A stretch of 64,000 nt of DNA from Catalimonadaceae bacterium JC749 (GTDB taxonomy: Bacteria; Bacteroidota; Bacteroidia; Cytophagales; Cyclobacteriaceae): positions 434,001 through 498,000 of the forward strand of contig JAJNNC010000002.1 in NCBI GenBank assembly GCA_021730635.1, in the 5' to 3' direction. The translations under genes were made by a program, and so were the position numbers. The notes under the pieces were generated by a model. It made no database searches and was not told where the DNA came from. It saw only the letters and a program-made list of their open reading frames with translations. Positions 35,711-45,162 of this stretch are shown in pieces (position 1 is the first letter of the stretch; each line of letters begins with the position of its first letter).

Positions 35711-36605
35711 AATCGTCAGTATAAATTTCAACGGTATGACGGCCTTCTACATAATCGCTCCCCTTGTCATATAAGAAAGAAACCTCCTGGCCGGTATTAT
35801 CGTACAAAATTTCTTTTTTCATGGTATAGAATATTTCTTTACCATCCAACATAAAAGTGCCTGACCCTTTGGCTACATCAAAGATCACACTTCCGTCAGG
35901 TTCCAGCACACGAACGAAGATATCCTTTCCTTCTACGGGGGCTACCTCATTTTTAGCCAGATTGAAAGAAAGCTGCATTTGCTCAATCTGATTGTTGCGA
36001 TAACGATCTCTTTCTTTCGCTTTTCCATTGCCGCTCAACCCTACCACTTTGATGTTTTCGGCAGTCAGTTTGGAAGCTTGTTCTACTTTTTGGGCCAACT
36101 GTTGTTTATCAGACTGTACTTCGGAGAGTGTTCTGTTTAACTTTCTCTGCTCTTCCTTTAACTCAGTATTTTCTGAATACAAAGCGTCGTTGAGTTTTTT
36201 TAACTGGCTGATTTCCTCATCTTTTCGCAGCAGAAGCTCCCGGTAACCTTCCACCCGGTTACGGATTTGATTGTATCTTTTTTGTGCCAGTTGCTGGTCA
36301 TTCTGTAGCTGTTCTTTTTCCTGTTCCAGGGTTTCGCGGATTAGTCTTAACTCTTCCACATCGCCACCTAGCTTCTGTATTTCTTCAATTTTTAAATCTA
36401 ATTCATTACTGATAGATTCCAGCTTGTTATAAGTTTCCGCTAACTCCCGTTTGTTACTCTGAAGAGCTGTTTCACTTTCCTGATTGTTCTGATAAAATAA
36501 AAACAAGGTCACCAGATTCGCTAAGACCAGAATACCGATAACAATCAGAAGAATTTTCTTATTACTGAATTTTTCTTCCTTCTTTTCCGTCTGATAGGTT
36601 GACAT
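35676..36605 (-). CDS. Membrane-anchored coiled-coil protein, unknown function
   Basis: 309-aa protein with a short cytosolic N-terminus, one helix (residues ~18-40, ILLIVIGILVLANLVTLFLF) and a long coiled coil (~45-195, rich in Glu/Lys/Gln/Leu heptads). A compact beta-rich C-terminal domain follows (VEGKDIFVRVLEPDGSVIFD to the end). The C-terminal domain would face the periplasm. The gene is probably cotranscribed with the phosphodiesterase. Not recognised as a characterised family. Confidence 0.75.
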   Translation of the reverse strand: MSTYQTEKKEEKFSNKKILLIVIGILVLANLVTLFLFYQNNQESETALQSNKRELAETYNKLESISNELDLKIEEIQKLGGDVEELRLIRETLEQEKEQLQNDQQLAQKRYNQIRNRVEGYRELLLRKDEEISQLKKLNDALYSENTELKEEQRKLNRTLSEVQSDKQQLAQKVEQASKLTAENIKVVGLSGNGKAKERDRYRNNQIEQMQLSFNLAKNEVAPVEGKDIFVRVLEPDGSVIFDVAKGSGTFMLDGKEIFYTMKKEILYDNTGQEVSFLYDKGSDYVEGRHTVEIYTDDYVIGKTNFEIR

Positions 36606-37079
36606 ATTAATTACATTTTTGTGCTTAAAGATTCGTAAAAATAAAGTTTTAAAAAAATTTTTACATTAAATCTTCCGGTTAATATTACTTTTTTAAGATT
36701 GTCTAAAATAATCCATGAAGATTGATCGGTACCTGCCTCTGCCCATCCATCAAGTATCAAGAATAGCAATGAATTCCTTTCCTTGGTTTTGGGTTAAAAG
36801 AATTCTTCTTTCAACAAATTACAGGAATAGGAACGTCAGTAAGGGGTGTTTTATGAAAACGGAGTGGATATGGTAAATATTTTATGGGGCAAACTGAAAA
36901 GAAAGTATATCCATTCCCCTTGGATCACGGGAGCCACAGTGAGCGTAACATATCCTGTAAAATCTGCATTTTTATGCTTGATCTTCACAGAAAGGTTGTC
37001 ACTTTAGTAGTAGGGGCGGTAGGCAGCCAAGAAAGTTACTCTTGCAATATCATTCGCCTTCTTTAATAAAAGAGAGTTT
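36606..37079. other. 474-bp intergenic region
   Basis: AT-rich to mixed, with no convincing gene. A 60-codon frame at 36884-37066 has no family signature and is not called. The promoter for the coiled-coil gene (minus) should lie at the left end. Confidence 0.4.
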
Positions 37080-39251
37080 TTATTTAACAATCATGACTTT
37101 CCAGTCATCCGGTTTATTGATGATGTTAATACTCACATCGTGGCGGTATCTGTATAATTCAATAGTACATGTTTTTTGTCCTGTTGTTAACTGACCGATG
37201 TGTACCTTTTTCAAATAGGGCGGCAAAATCGGTTTGTCGAGCGTAATTTGTTTTTGGGTAGCATCTATCTCTATGCGCAGGCATGCTTTCAGCAGTAAAA
37301 ATACAGCCGCTACTGACCAGGCCTGTGGAGAACAGGCTACCGGATAGGCAGTAGGGCCTTCTCCTTTTCTTCTTTCAAAACCACAAAACAACTCAGGAAG
37401 CCGTTGTAAGTCAATAAATAAAGAAGCATCAAACAGGCCTGTCATCAATTGTACCGCTTCTTTCTGAAATCCATATTTTGACAACCCGTAGGCAATAACG
37501 GCTACATCGTGAGGCCAGATGGACCCATTGTGGTATGACATGGGGTTGTATCTAACTTCCCGGGTGCCCAGCGTTCGTATCCCCCAGCCGGAATACATTT
37601 CTTCACTGAGCAGTGTGCGTGCCAGTTTGTATGCTTTATCTTCGTCTGCAATGCCTGAAAACAGGCAGTGCCCGGCATTGGAGGATTTAACCCGGCAAGG
37701 CCGTTTATGTCCATCCAAGGCTAATACATACGTTTGTAATTCTTCATCCCAGAATGCCTGATTGAACCTTTCTTTTAAGGTGGCTGCCTGCTCCTCAAGT
37801 TGCATGGCCAGCCTGTTTTCTCCTATTACTCTGGCCAGCATAGCGGCCTTTTGTTTGGCATCATAGACATAGCCCTGCACCTCACAAAGCGCAATAGGCG
37901 GATCTGCCAGGGCCCCCTGTTCGTAAGAAACAGAATCAAAGGAGTCTTTCCATCCCTGATTGGTCAATCCGTTTTCCGATTTATGTTGGTATTCTACAAA
38001 GCCATCTCCGTCCAGATCTCCGTATGCATCGATCCAATGCAGGGCTGCCTGGATGTGAGGCCAGATATTTTGTATAGTAGCCAGATCGCCTGTTCTCTGG
38101 TAATAGGCGCCTGCCAGCACGATGAACAGGGGCGTAGCATCTATGGTGCCATAGTATAATTTAAAAGGTACTTCGTTCAATTCTACCATTTCCCCCCCAC
38201 GGGTCTCATGAAAAATCTTACCGGGCTCAGCATCCCTGGCCGGATCAAGCCTCTGAGCCTGGGTTTTGGCCAGATAATGCAGTACACCGCGGGCAATATT
38301 GGGACCCATCCATAAAGTTTCATAAGCGGTAAGAATTCCATCTCTCCCGAAAGCCGTATTATACCAGGGCACGCCGGCATAGGGATATCTGCCATGAGGG
38401 GTATGGGCCAACAGTGATACCAGATCTATCTGAGAACGGTTGATCCAATGGTTGAACTGTTCGTTGGAAGTATACAGCGTAGTGATATGACCTTTGGCCT
38501 CTACAATATTTTCCTTGATCTTTTCAAAAGCTTCTTCATGGGTAATTGCCTGTGTCACTCTATCGCCCACCCGCATGGTCGTGGTATAATCAATCTCAAT
38601 GGTCTGCTTGGACAAAAGCCGGATGATAAAGGAAATTTGATTGTCTACTATACTGTCAGGTTTTGTGAGGAAATGAATCTGGGTTTCTCTTTCTATATGA
38701 TCCAGTCCCTGGTAGAGTAGAGAAAGTCTTTCTCCTTTCACGGTCATGGCTTCCCTGACCTCCCCCCTTTTTTTTCTGTGTATCCCTCTTACTTCAAAAA
38801 TATCTTTGAAATCAGCGTAAGCAAAGAAAGATAGTTCAAGCGTGTGCGCCTGGTTGTCATAATTGGTGAGTGCAATGGTTTCATAACAGGAGCCATGCTT
38901 TACGAATTTTCTGCGGCCAATGTAGATGTTACCCTGGTGAATTCTCTGGCCATCCTTCATGAAATCGGGATTGGTCAGGTCTACCATTAATATTTCATTC
39001 TCTTCTTTAATGGTAGAGCTCAGCAGCAGGGGGCGTTCTCCATTAATCTGAAGCTCAAAATGAGAAAGAAAACGGGTGCCTTCATGATAGAGTCCCTGTA
39101 CTTCCTGGCCAAAGGGTTGAATATCTCCCCAGCGGTCGAAGACACCAAAAGTGTCAGCATCGTTTAATACCCGTACCCTGTCGTCGGCATAGGTGGAGGT
39201 GGCTGAGATAAAATATTTATCATCTACTTTCAGAAACCCTTTTCGTTTCAT
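37080..39251 (-). CDS. Amylo-alpha-1,6-glucosidase / glycogen debranching-type enzyme
   Basis: 723-aa glucosidase with an N-terminal GDE_N beta domain (residues ~25-230, DTFGVFDRWGDIQPFGQEV, LYHEGTRFLSHFEL) and a C-terminal (alpha/alpha)6 barrel. Barrel motifs include PWYNTAFGRDGILTAYE, TNQGWKDSFDSV, SNAGHCLFSGIA and SYHNGSIWPHDVAVIAYGL. It probably removes alpha-1,6 branches or acts on storage glucan. Encoded just after a GT4 glycosyltransferase on the same strand, a frequent pairing. Confidence 0.9.
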   Translation of the reverse strand: MKRKGFLKVDDKYFISATSTYADDRVRVLNDADTFGVFDRWGDIQPFGQEVQGLYHEGTRFLSHFELQINGERPLLLSSTIKEENEILMVDLTNPDFMKDGQRIHQGNIYIGRRKFVKHGSCYETIALTNYDNQAHTLELSFFAYADFKDIFEVRGIHRKKRGEVREAMTVKGERLSLLYQGLDHIERETQIHFLTKPDSIVDNQISFIIRLLSKQTIEIDYTTTMRVGDRVTQAITHEEAFEKIKENIVEAKGHITTLYTSNEQFNHWINRSQIDLVSLLAHTPHGRYPYAGVPWYNTAFGRDGILTAYETLWMGPNIARGVLHYLAKTQAQRLDPARDAEPGKIFHETRGGEMVELNEVPFKLYYGTIDATPLFIVLAGAYYQRTGDLATIQNIWPHIQAALHWIDAYGDLDGDGFVEYQHKSENGLTNQGWKDSFDSVSYEQGALADPPIALCEVQGYVYDAKQKAAMLARVIGENRLAMQLEEQAATLKERFNQAFWDEELQTYVLALDGHKRPCRVKSSNAGHCLFSGIADEDKAYKLARTLLSEEMYSGWGIRTLGTREVRYNPMSYHNGSIWPHDVAVIAYGLSKYGFQKEAVQLMTGLFDASLFIDLQRLPELFCGFERRKGEGPTAYPVACSPQAWSVAAVFLLLKACLRIEIDATQKQITLDKPILPPYLKKVHIGQLTTGQKTCTIELYRYRHDVSINIINKPDDWKVMIVK

Positions 39252-39270
39252 AATGGTAGTTTGTTTAAGG

Positions 39271-39312
39271 AAAAACAGAAAGCTTTTCCTGCAATCGCCG
39301 GCTGGAAAAGCT
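39271..39312 (-). terminator. Hairpin between the GT4 and glucosidase genes
   Basis: AGCTTTTCC (39281-39289) and GGAAAAGCT (39304-39312) form a perfect 9-bp stem with a 14-nt loop. On the minus strand a T-rich stretch (complement of 39271-39280) follows. It could end the GT4 transcript or reduce read-through into the glucosidase gene. Confidence 0.5.
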
Positions 39313-39349
39313 GAATGGTAAAATAAACCCCAGGCAGAAAAGATTGTTG

Positions 39350-40426
39350 TCAGAGCTCAACTTCTTTGTCTAGCAGAAAATCAAAGACAGTAGATTTATC
39401 CTGTTTTTGCAGTATTTTATCATATACTTTCACATAATCCTGTGCCATTCGGGTAGCGGTGTATTTTTGTTCGAAGACGGTCCGGCACGCTTGTCTGTCA
39501 ATTTTGTCAATGTTATGCAGTGCCTCCACGGCTTCATCCACATCATGAACAATGAATCCGGTCTTTCCTTCGTCTATCACTTCTGGCACTGAGCCTATTT
39601 CATAGGCAATCACAGGGGTACCACAAGCCATGGCTTCAATCATGGCCATGCCAAAAGGTTCCGGCCAATCTATAGGAAAAAGCATAGCTTTGGCATGGCC
39701 TAACAACTCATTTTTTTGTTTTTCACCAATTTCACCCAGAAATTCTACCAAGGGATGGTCGAGCAAGCGCTCAATATCTTCTTTAAAATACGCCTGATCG
39801 GCTTTATCCACTTTGGCGGCAATTTTAATAGCAATACCTGCCTTTTGTGCAATCTCAATGGCACGATCTACTCTTTTTTCCGGACTGATTCTTCCTACAA
39901 AAGCAACGTAATTCCCTTTACCTTCTCCATAACGATACAGGGTTTCGGGGATACCGTGGTACACTGTCTGTACCCAATGCGCCTGCGGTAAAGGGGTACG
40001 TTGGGCGTTGGAGATAGAAATAACCGGCATCTCTTTAAATGTATGATAAACAGCTTGCAGATCAGGTAAGTCCAGTCGTCCGTGTAGGGTGGTGACCTGC
40101 GGCTTTTTGTTTAGGCGAGATAGGGGGTAATGGAAATAGTCAATATGGTAATGCAGTATGTCAAAATCTTTGAGGCGGTCCTGCACCATTTGCAGTTCTA
40201 CCAAATGATGGGCAATGGGATCTTTACAGTTTTCGTCTAATCGCAAAGAGGTAGGGCATACAGCCACCAGTTTAGCGAGTGTATGCGAATCTCCGGAAGC
40301 AAATAAAGTGACTTCGTGGCCTGCCGCAACCAGGGCATCTGTCAGGTAAGCGACAATTCTTTCTGTGCCACCATACGCCTTCGGAGGCACACTCTCATAG
40401 AGAGGTGCGATTTGTGCGATTCTCAT
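39350..40426 (-). CDS. Family 4 glycosyltransferase
   Basis: 358-aa GT-B enzyme. The acceptor-side glycine loop is PPKAYGGTERIVAYL, the donor-side start AFVGRISPEKRVDRAIEIA, and the EX7E motif lies in EPFGMAMIEAMACGTPVIA. It transfers a sugar from a nucleotide donor, acceptor unknown. Its downstream neighbour is a debranching-type enzyme, suggesting alpha-glucan metabolism. No signal or membrane helix. Confidence 0.9.
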   Translation of the reverse strand: MRIAQIAPLYESVPPKAYGGTERIVAYLTDALVAAGHEVTLFASGDSHTLAKLVAVCPTSLRLDENCKDPIAHHLVELQMVQDRLKDFDILHYHIDYFHYPLSRLNKKPQVTTLHGRLDLPDLQAVYHTFKEMPVISISNAQRTPLPQAHWVQTVYHGIPETLYRYGEGKGNYVAFVGRISPEKRVDRAIEIAQKAGIAIKIAAKVDKADQAYFKEDIERLLDHPLVEFLGEIGEKQKNELLGHAKAMLFPIDWPEPFGMAMIEAMACGTPVIAYEIGSVPEVIDEGKTGFIVHDVDEAVEALHNIDKIDRQACRTVFEQKYTATRMAQDYVKVYDKILQKQDKSTVFDFLLDKEVEL

Positions 40427-40613
40427 AACAAGCAGCTTAAAAAGTTAAGAACAATGCCTTAAAAAATATAAGAGTTTTTTGATATTGGAAGCATGTCCAC
40501 TGAGTAAAACGCAAATCATTTCATTTTGGATGCAGCCATGTTGTAAAATTTTCATAGCCCTAGAGCGTCTCCATGTTGAAAGATTTACGTATTTGCTGCT
40601 GATTTTTTAGCGA

Positions 40614-40648
40614 TTTGTCAGCACAGGTATTATTTTTTTTTAGTTTTG
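40614..40648 (+). promoter_or_regulatory. Candidate promoter for the SDR/GNAT pair
   Basis: TTTG (40614-40617) and TAGTTTTG (40641-40648) match -33/-7 with 23 bp spacing, the same spacing as the cysteine operon promoter. The ATG at 40692 follows 43 bp later. Confidence 0.5.
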
Positions 40649-40691
40649 CCTCCGCAATTATTTTTTGTATTTACATCATCATTGGAAGACA

Positions 40692-41684
40692 ATGAAAGTT
40701 TTTCTTACGGGTACCAGCGGCTTGCTGGGAAGCAATGTAGCACAAGAGCTGCTCAGAAGAAATTATGAAGTGAGGGGATTGTTTCGGGCAGGCGAACAGG
40801 CCCATCATTATGAAGGTGTATCCGGTTTTGAATCCTTTTATGGGGATATCACGGATGCCCGTAGAATGGAAGAAGGCATTCAGGGGTGTGAGGTGGTGGT
40901 CCATGCGGCTGCCGATACCAGTCAGTGGCCCGACCGGTCGCCTGCTTATGTTGCTACCAATGTAGAAGGCACTCGTCATATAGTGGAAGCCTGTAAAAAA
41001 GCGGCAGTCCGGCGGATGATCTTTGTGAGCACAGCCAATGCCCTGGGCTTTGGGACAAAGGAAAATCCGGGAAATGAAGAAACACCTCCTCAGTTTGAGA
41101 AATATGGTATAGGCTATATGGAAACAAAATATCAGGCACAGCAAATGATCCTGAAAGAGGTGAGCGAACATGGTTTCCCGGCTATCATTGTCAACCCGAC
41201 TTTTATGATTGGTCCTCAGGATTCCAAACCCAGCTCAGGCAGAATGGTGCTGGGCATTTACCAGGGTAAGGTGCCGGGGTATCCCTCAGGCGGAAAAAAC
41301 TGTATCTATGTGGGTGATGCGGCTACCGCGATTGTCAATGCAATTGAGATGGGGCGTATTGGGGAATGTTACATTTTAGGTCATCAAAATGTAACGTATC
41401 AGGAGCTTTTCACGATGATTGCCCGGGTAGTCGGGAAAAAGCCGCCTTCTATCGCCATTCCCCCGCTGCTTACCAAAGCTTTTGGTCTTCTAGGATCGGC
41501 GATAGGGGCTATCACTGGTAAACCGCCGAGTGTGAGCTATAAAATGGCTAAAGTTTCCTGCGATGGGCATTACTTTAGTGCTGAAAAGGCTGTACGGGAA
41601 TTGAAGATGCCACAAACTCCTTTAGAACAAGCCATCCGAGAGTGTTATGAGTGGTTTAACAAAAACGGATACCTTCACAACTAA
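40692..41684 (+). CDS. NAD-dependent epimerase/dehydratase-type SDR
   Basis: Extended SDR of 330 aa with the Rossmann motif LTGTSGLLGSNVAQEL, the DITDARRMEEGI segment, and the catalytic Tyr-Lys in YMETKYQAQQMIL. Conserved PTFMIGPQDSKPSSG places it near the dihydroflavonol-reductase-like group. The ATG at 40692 is used; a TTG start at 40665 would add nine unsupported residues. 13 bp before a GNAT-like gene. Substrate unknown. Confidence 0.87.
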   Translation: MKVFLTGTSGLLGSNVAQELLRRNYEVRGLFRAGEQAHHYEGVSGFESFYGDITDARRMEEGIQGCEVVVHAAADTSQWPDRSPAYVATNVEGTRHIVEACKKAAVRRMIFVSTANALGFGTKENPGNEETPPQFEKYGIGYMETKYQAQQMILKEVSEHGFPAIIVNPTFMIGPQDSKPSSGRMVLGIYQGKVPGYPSGGKNCIYVGDAATAIVNAIEMGRIGECYILGHQNVTYQELFTMIARVVGKKPPSIAIPPLLTKAFGLLGSAIGAITGKPPSVSYKMAKVSCDGHYFSAEKAVRELKMPQTPLEQAIRECYEWFNKNGYLHN

Positions 41685-41697
41685 AATCTAAACTACC

Positions 41698-42915
41698 ATG
41701 CGTCAGCCAACATCTACCGTGACCCAATATTTTCTGGAAGAAGTAGACCATCCGTCAAAAGTAGAGGAATTTAACCGTTTGCCCTCTAAAATTTACCGGG
41801 ATGATCCTCACTGGATACCTCATATCCGGCAGGAAGTGGAGGCAGTGTTTAATCCCAGGAAAAATACTTTCTTCTCTCATGGGGAAATTACCCGTTGGAT
41901 CATGCGCAATCCGGAAGGAGAAGTAGTGGGGCGGGTGGCAGCTTTTATCAACTGGCGCAAAGCCAAAACGTATAAGCAGCCTACCGGGGGCATGGGTTTT
42001 TTTGAGTGTATCGATGATCAGGGGGCGGCTAACGTGCTTTTTGACCAATGTAAACATTGGTTGCAAGCCCGTGGGATGGAAGCCATGGATGGCCCTATCA
42101 ACTTCGGTGAAAACAATAAATACTGGGGGTTGATCATTGAGAATTTTAACCTGCCTCCTTACTATGGTCAGAATTATAATCCGGAATATTATGTCTCGCT
42201 ATTTGAGAATTACGGCTTTCAGATTTACTTCCGCCAGGTGATCTTTCATCGTAAATTTCATGATGTTCTGACTGAGGTTTTTCAGCGTAGAGTAGACCGT
42301 CTGGAAAAGCAGGAGAATTATGTGGTGAAAACCTATGAGAAAAAGAGAGCCAAGGAAATTGCCCGGCATTTTGTAGAAATATATAACGATGCCTGGCAAA
42401 CGCACGATAACTTCAAAGCCATGACAGAAGCACAGGCTTTTGCCTTGCTGAAGCAAATCAAGCCTATTGTAGACGAGGATTTGATATATTTTGTCTATAA
42501 AAATGAAGAGCCTGTGGCTTTTATGATCACTTTGCCCAATATTAATGAAATCTACAAAAAAGTAGGCGATAATATGAATTTATGGGGCAAATTGAAGTTT
42601 CTGTTTTATAAGGCTACTACCCGGATACAGACCGCCTATGGTGTGGCTTTTGGTGTGAAGCAGCAATTCCAGATGAAAGGGGTGGAAGGGCTGATCTTCA
42701 GTGCCTTAAGAGGGAAAGTGAAGGCTAACGAAAATTACCCTTACCATACCTACATTGTGACCTGGGTAGGAGATTTTAACCCTAAAATGATACGGGTGAT
42801 GGAGGCTTTAGGCAGTGAACGGGTGCGGACCCTGGCTACTTACCGAAAGCTTTTTGATGAAAATGCTGTCTTTGAAAGAGCGCCTATAATCGGCACAGTC
42901 AGAGAAAAAAAGTAG
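41698..42915 (+). CDS. GNAT-like acyltransferase (YghO-like)
   Basis: 405-aa protein with an N-terminal domain (IYRDDPHWIPHIRQEVEAVF, GEVVGRVAAFINW, MDGPINFGENNKYWGLIIENF) and a C-terminal part recalling duplicated acyl-CoA N-acyltransferase folds (LIYFVYKNEEPVAFMITLPN, YHTYIVTWVGDFNPKMIRVM). Bacteroidota and some Proteobacteria homologues are annotated YghO or GNAT. Acceptor not known. Likely cotranscribed with the SDR. Confidence 0.72.
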   Translation: MRQPTSTVTQYFLEEVDHPSKVEEFNRLPSKIYRDDPHWIPHIRQEVEAVFNPRKNTFFSHGEITRWIMRNPEGEVVGRVAAFINWRKAKTYKQPTGGMGFFECIDDQGAANVLFDQCKHWLQARGMEAMDGPINFGENNKYWGLIIENFNLPPYYGQNYNPEYYVSLFENYGFQIYFRQVIFHRKFHDVLTEVFQRRVDRLEKQENYVVKTYEKKRAKEIARHFVEIYNDAWQTHDNFKAMTEAQAFALLKQIKPIVDEDLIYFVYKNEEPVAFMITLPNINEIYKKVGDNMNLWGKLKFLFYKATTRIQTAYGVAFGVKQQFQMKGVEGLIFSALRGKVKANENYPYHTYIVTWVGDFNPKMIRVMEALGSERVRTLATYRKLFDENAVFERAPIIGTVREKK

Positions 42916-42919
42916 CCTG

Positions 42920-43921
42920 TCAGGAGAAATAAATCACTTTTTCTTTTTCAATGTGCAGATAGACCGGGTCGCCCTCTTGGACATGACTTTCTTTGGTATA
43001 CAGCACCAGTAAAGCCTCTTCTACCTTTACGGCGATCTCAAAATGAGAGCCCATAAAATGTTTGTGAACCACAAAACCTTGACAGCTGTCAGAGGTACTT
43101 GCTCCCAGATGTATGTGCTCGGCCCTGATACACAGCGTGTGAGTGCCTGGTTTTACATCCATGAGCAGGCAAGCTGCCTGTTGAATACTCAGGAAATTAC
43201 ATACGCCAAACAGTTGGGCGACATAAGGATGCTCCGGCTGGTAATAGATTTGCTCAGGTGTGCCGGTTTGGATGATTTTTCCCTCCTGCATCACGGCTAT
43301 CTGGTCAGCCACGGATAAAGCGTCATGCATATCATGGGTAACAATGATACTGGTCGTGTGGGTGTCTTTCAGAATATCCAGGATATCCTCTTTCAACTGG
43401 TTCTTCAGAATGGTATCCATATGACTAAAAGGTTCATCCATGAGCAGTAATAAAGGATAGTCTGCCAGAGCTCTGGCCAGGGCGAGTCGTTGTTTTTCAC
43501 CTCCGGAGAGTTCATGTGGAAATCTTTCTTCCAGGCCTGTCAGTTTACAAAAGGTAAGCAACTCCTGCGTTCTGTTGTGCCTCTCCTGAGAAGGGTAAGC
43601 TTTCAGCAGATAGGCAATATTCTGATATACATTAATTTTGGGAGAAAGGCCAAAATGCTGAAAGAGCATCTGAATGGCAGGATGTCCCGGAACCAGATTA
43701 TTGGCGGGGCCGGTTACCTGTTCACCGTCCAGAAAAATGTCTCCTGCTTCCGCATCCAACAATCCGGCAATGAGTCGAAGGAGTGTCGTTTTCCCTGATC
43801 CACTTTCTCCGACTATAGCCAGTATCTTTCCTTCTTCCAGGGAAAGATGGATATTTTGTAAGCGAAAAGAGTGGGGCTCCGGTGCGGTATAGGCTAGATC
43901 TCGAATATCAAGTAAGGGCAT
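42920..43921 (-). CDS. ABC transporter ATPase of the FbpC/PotA type, orphan
   Basis: 333-aa importer-type ATPase. Walker A GESGSGKTTLLRLIAG, signature LSGGEKQRLALARALAD, Walker B LLLLMDEPFSHMD, H-loop VTHDMHDAL, and a C-terminal TOBE-like domain (~235-333, CIRAEHIHLG). This architecture normally goes with iron, sulfate or polyamine importers. No permease or binding protein is encoded next to it, so the substrate cannot be told. Ends 5 bp from the convergent GNAT-like stop. Confidence 0.88.
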   Translation of the reverse strand: MPLLDIRDLAYTAPEPHSFRLQNIHLSLEEGKILAIVGESGSGKTTLLRLIAGLLDAEAGDIFLDGEQVTGPANNLVPGHPAIQMLFQHFGLSPKINVYQNIAYLLKAYPSQERHNRTQELLTFCKLTGLEERFPHELSGGEKQRLALARALADYPLLLLMDEPFSHMDTILKNQLKEDILDILKDTHTTSIIVTHDMHDALSVADQIAVMQEGKIIQTGTPEQIYYQPEHPYVAQLFGVCNFLSIQQAACLLMDVKPGTHTLCIRAEHIHLGASTSDSCQGFVVHKHFMGSHFEIAVKVEEALLVLYTKESHVQEGDPVYLHIEKEKVIYFS

Positions 43922-43991
43922 ACAAATTCAGTAGCATATATGCATGCTTATACTAATATATTGTAAGAATGTTTATACAACTGTATCTCAT

Positions 43992-44022
43992 AAAAAAATC
44001 CCTCCAAAAGAGGGACTTTTTT
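43992..44022. terminator. Intrinsic terminator (bidirectional sequence)
   Basis: TCCCTC (43999-44004) and GAGGGA (44010-44015) form a 6-bp stem with a 5-nt loop, flanked by an A-run at 43992-43998 and a T-run at 44017-44022. It most likely ends the minus-strand DUF4097 transcript. Confidence 0.8.
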
Positions 44023-44051
44023 GCACTAGAACACTATAAACTGCTTAAACT

Positions 44052-45005
44052 TTAATTAGAAGCATGCATGCGATAATCCAGGTTGACCGAACCTCCTGAG
44101 GTGCTTAGCTTCACCGGAATACCACCGCCGTTGATGCTTCCTTTGATATGATCTTTTTCCATTTTACCGGTAAAATTGGTCAGTTGGGTGTTCACTCGGT
44201 TTCCTGATAAATCCAGGTCTAATCCTAATCCCTGTGGAATGGTGGCATTGATACTGCCGCCGCTTGTATGCAGCGTCAGGTATTCGCCCAGGCTGTGTAC
44301 TTCAGCTTTGATACTGCCGCCACTGGTGGTAGCTTCTACACTGCCATTGATGTCATCCATCACAATACTGCCGCCGGAAGTATGGACATCCAGTTCGCCG
44401 GTAGCATGAGAAAGATGAATAGAGCCTCCACTGGTTTCGGCTTCCAGATTTCCTTCATAACCCTTGACGTTGATGCTGCCCCCCGAGGTTCTGGCTTGGG
44501 TATCGCCCACCACGGTATCAAAATTCAAACTACCGCCACTGGTTTCTACGGTTTGCTCTCCAGCCACATGGGTCAGGGAAATGGAACCTCCGCTGGTGTT
44601 CAGGTCGGTTGACGTAGTTTTAGGGACAGTCACTTTAAAAGAGATACTGATCTTGTTGTTGCCCCAGCCACTTCCTTTTCTTTTAGCAATGGCTTTTACT
44701 TCATTACCCTGCTGGCTGATATCAATATCATAATCTTCCAGGGCTTCTTCAATCTCTTCCCGACTAAGAGAACTGCTCCAGCCTCCGTTTTTCTTGACAT
44801 ACATTTCCACTGTTGCCTGGTTACCTTCTTTTCCTGCCACATCAATACTACCACCGGAAGTTTCTACCTGAAGCCGGGCATCTCCGTCCAGCGTGAAATT
44901 TTTTGTCATATAAGGCTCTTCCTGGCCTGTGGGAGACATAGCAAAGGTAAATCCAAGTACCAGGCAGAGTACAGCAAAGGTGAAGGATAGTTTTAGCGAT
45001 TTCAT
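44052..45005 (-). CDS. DUF4097 beta-helix protein with SGGS repeats
   Basis: 317-aa exported protein. An N-terminal hydrophobic signal (LSFTFAVLCLVLGFTFAMS) precedes a repeated body. The tetrapeptide SGGS recurs nine times (ETSGGSID, NTSGGSIS, RTSGGSIN, HTSGGSIV and others) at intervals of about 20-30 residues, the pattern of a DUF4097/putative adhesin beta-helix. Lies downstream of the ABC-2 exporter genes on the same strand, 157 bp away. Role unknown; relatives are linked to envelope-stress loci. Confidence 0.88.
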   Translation of the reverse strand: MKSLKLSFTFAVLCLVLGFTFAMSPTGQEEPYMTKNFTLDGDARLQVETSGGSIDVAGKEGNQATVEMYVKKNGGWSSSLSREEIEEALEDYDIDISQQGNEVKAIAKRKGSGWGNNKISISFKVTVPKTTSTDLNTSGGSISLTHVAGEQTVETSGGSLNFDTVVGDTQARTSGGSINVKGYEGNLEAETSGGSIHLSHATGELDVHTSGGSIVMDDINGSVEATTSGGSIKAEVHSLGEYLTLHTSGGSINATIPQGLGLDLDLSGNRVNTQLTNFTGKMEKDHIKGSINGGGIPVKLSTSGGSVNLDYRMHASN

Positions 45006-45162
45006 TCGTTACGGTTTTTTAGTGAAATAATAAAGAGCAGAATAGTAGTGAGGATTCCAACGTTTATGCCAATATATAAAATGTTGGTAATGAGAAACTT
45101 ACAATTAAAGTAAATTAACAGGTTGTTCACTGACGTACAAACTTGTCCGGAACCGAACAGCT

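Noticed and set aside
36884-37066. 60-codon ORF in the gap before the glucosidase
   Set aside because: No recognisable domain, composition like translated non-coding DNA, and no partner gene.
37080-40426. Reading the glucosidase and GT4 genes as a polysaccharide-utilisation locus
   Set aside because: There is no SusC/SusD pair, no surface-lipoprotein signal and no regulator; intracellular glucan metabolism fits better.
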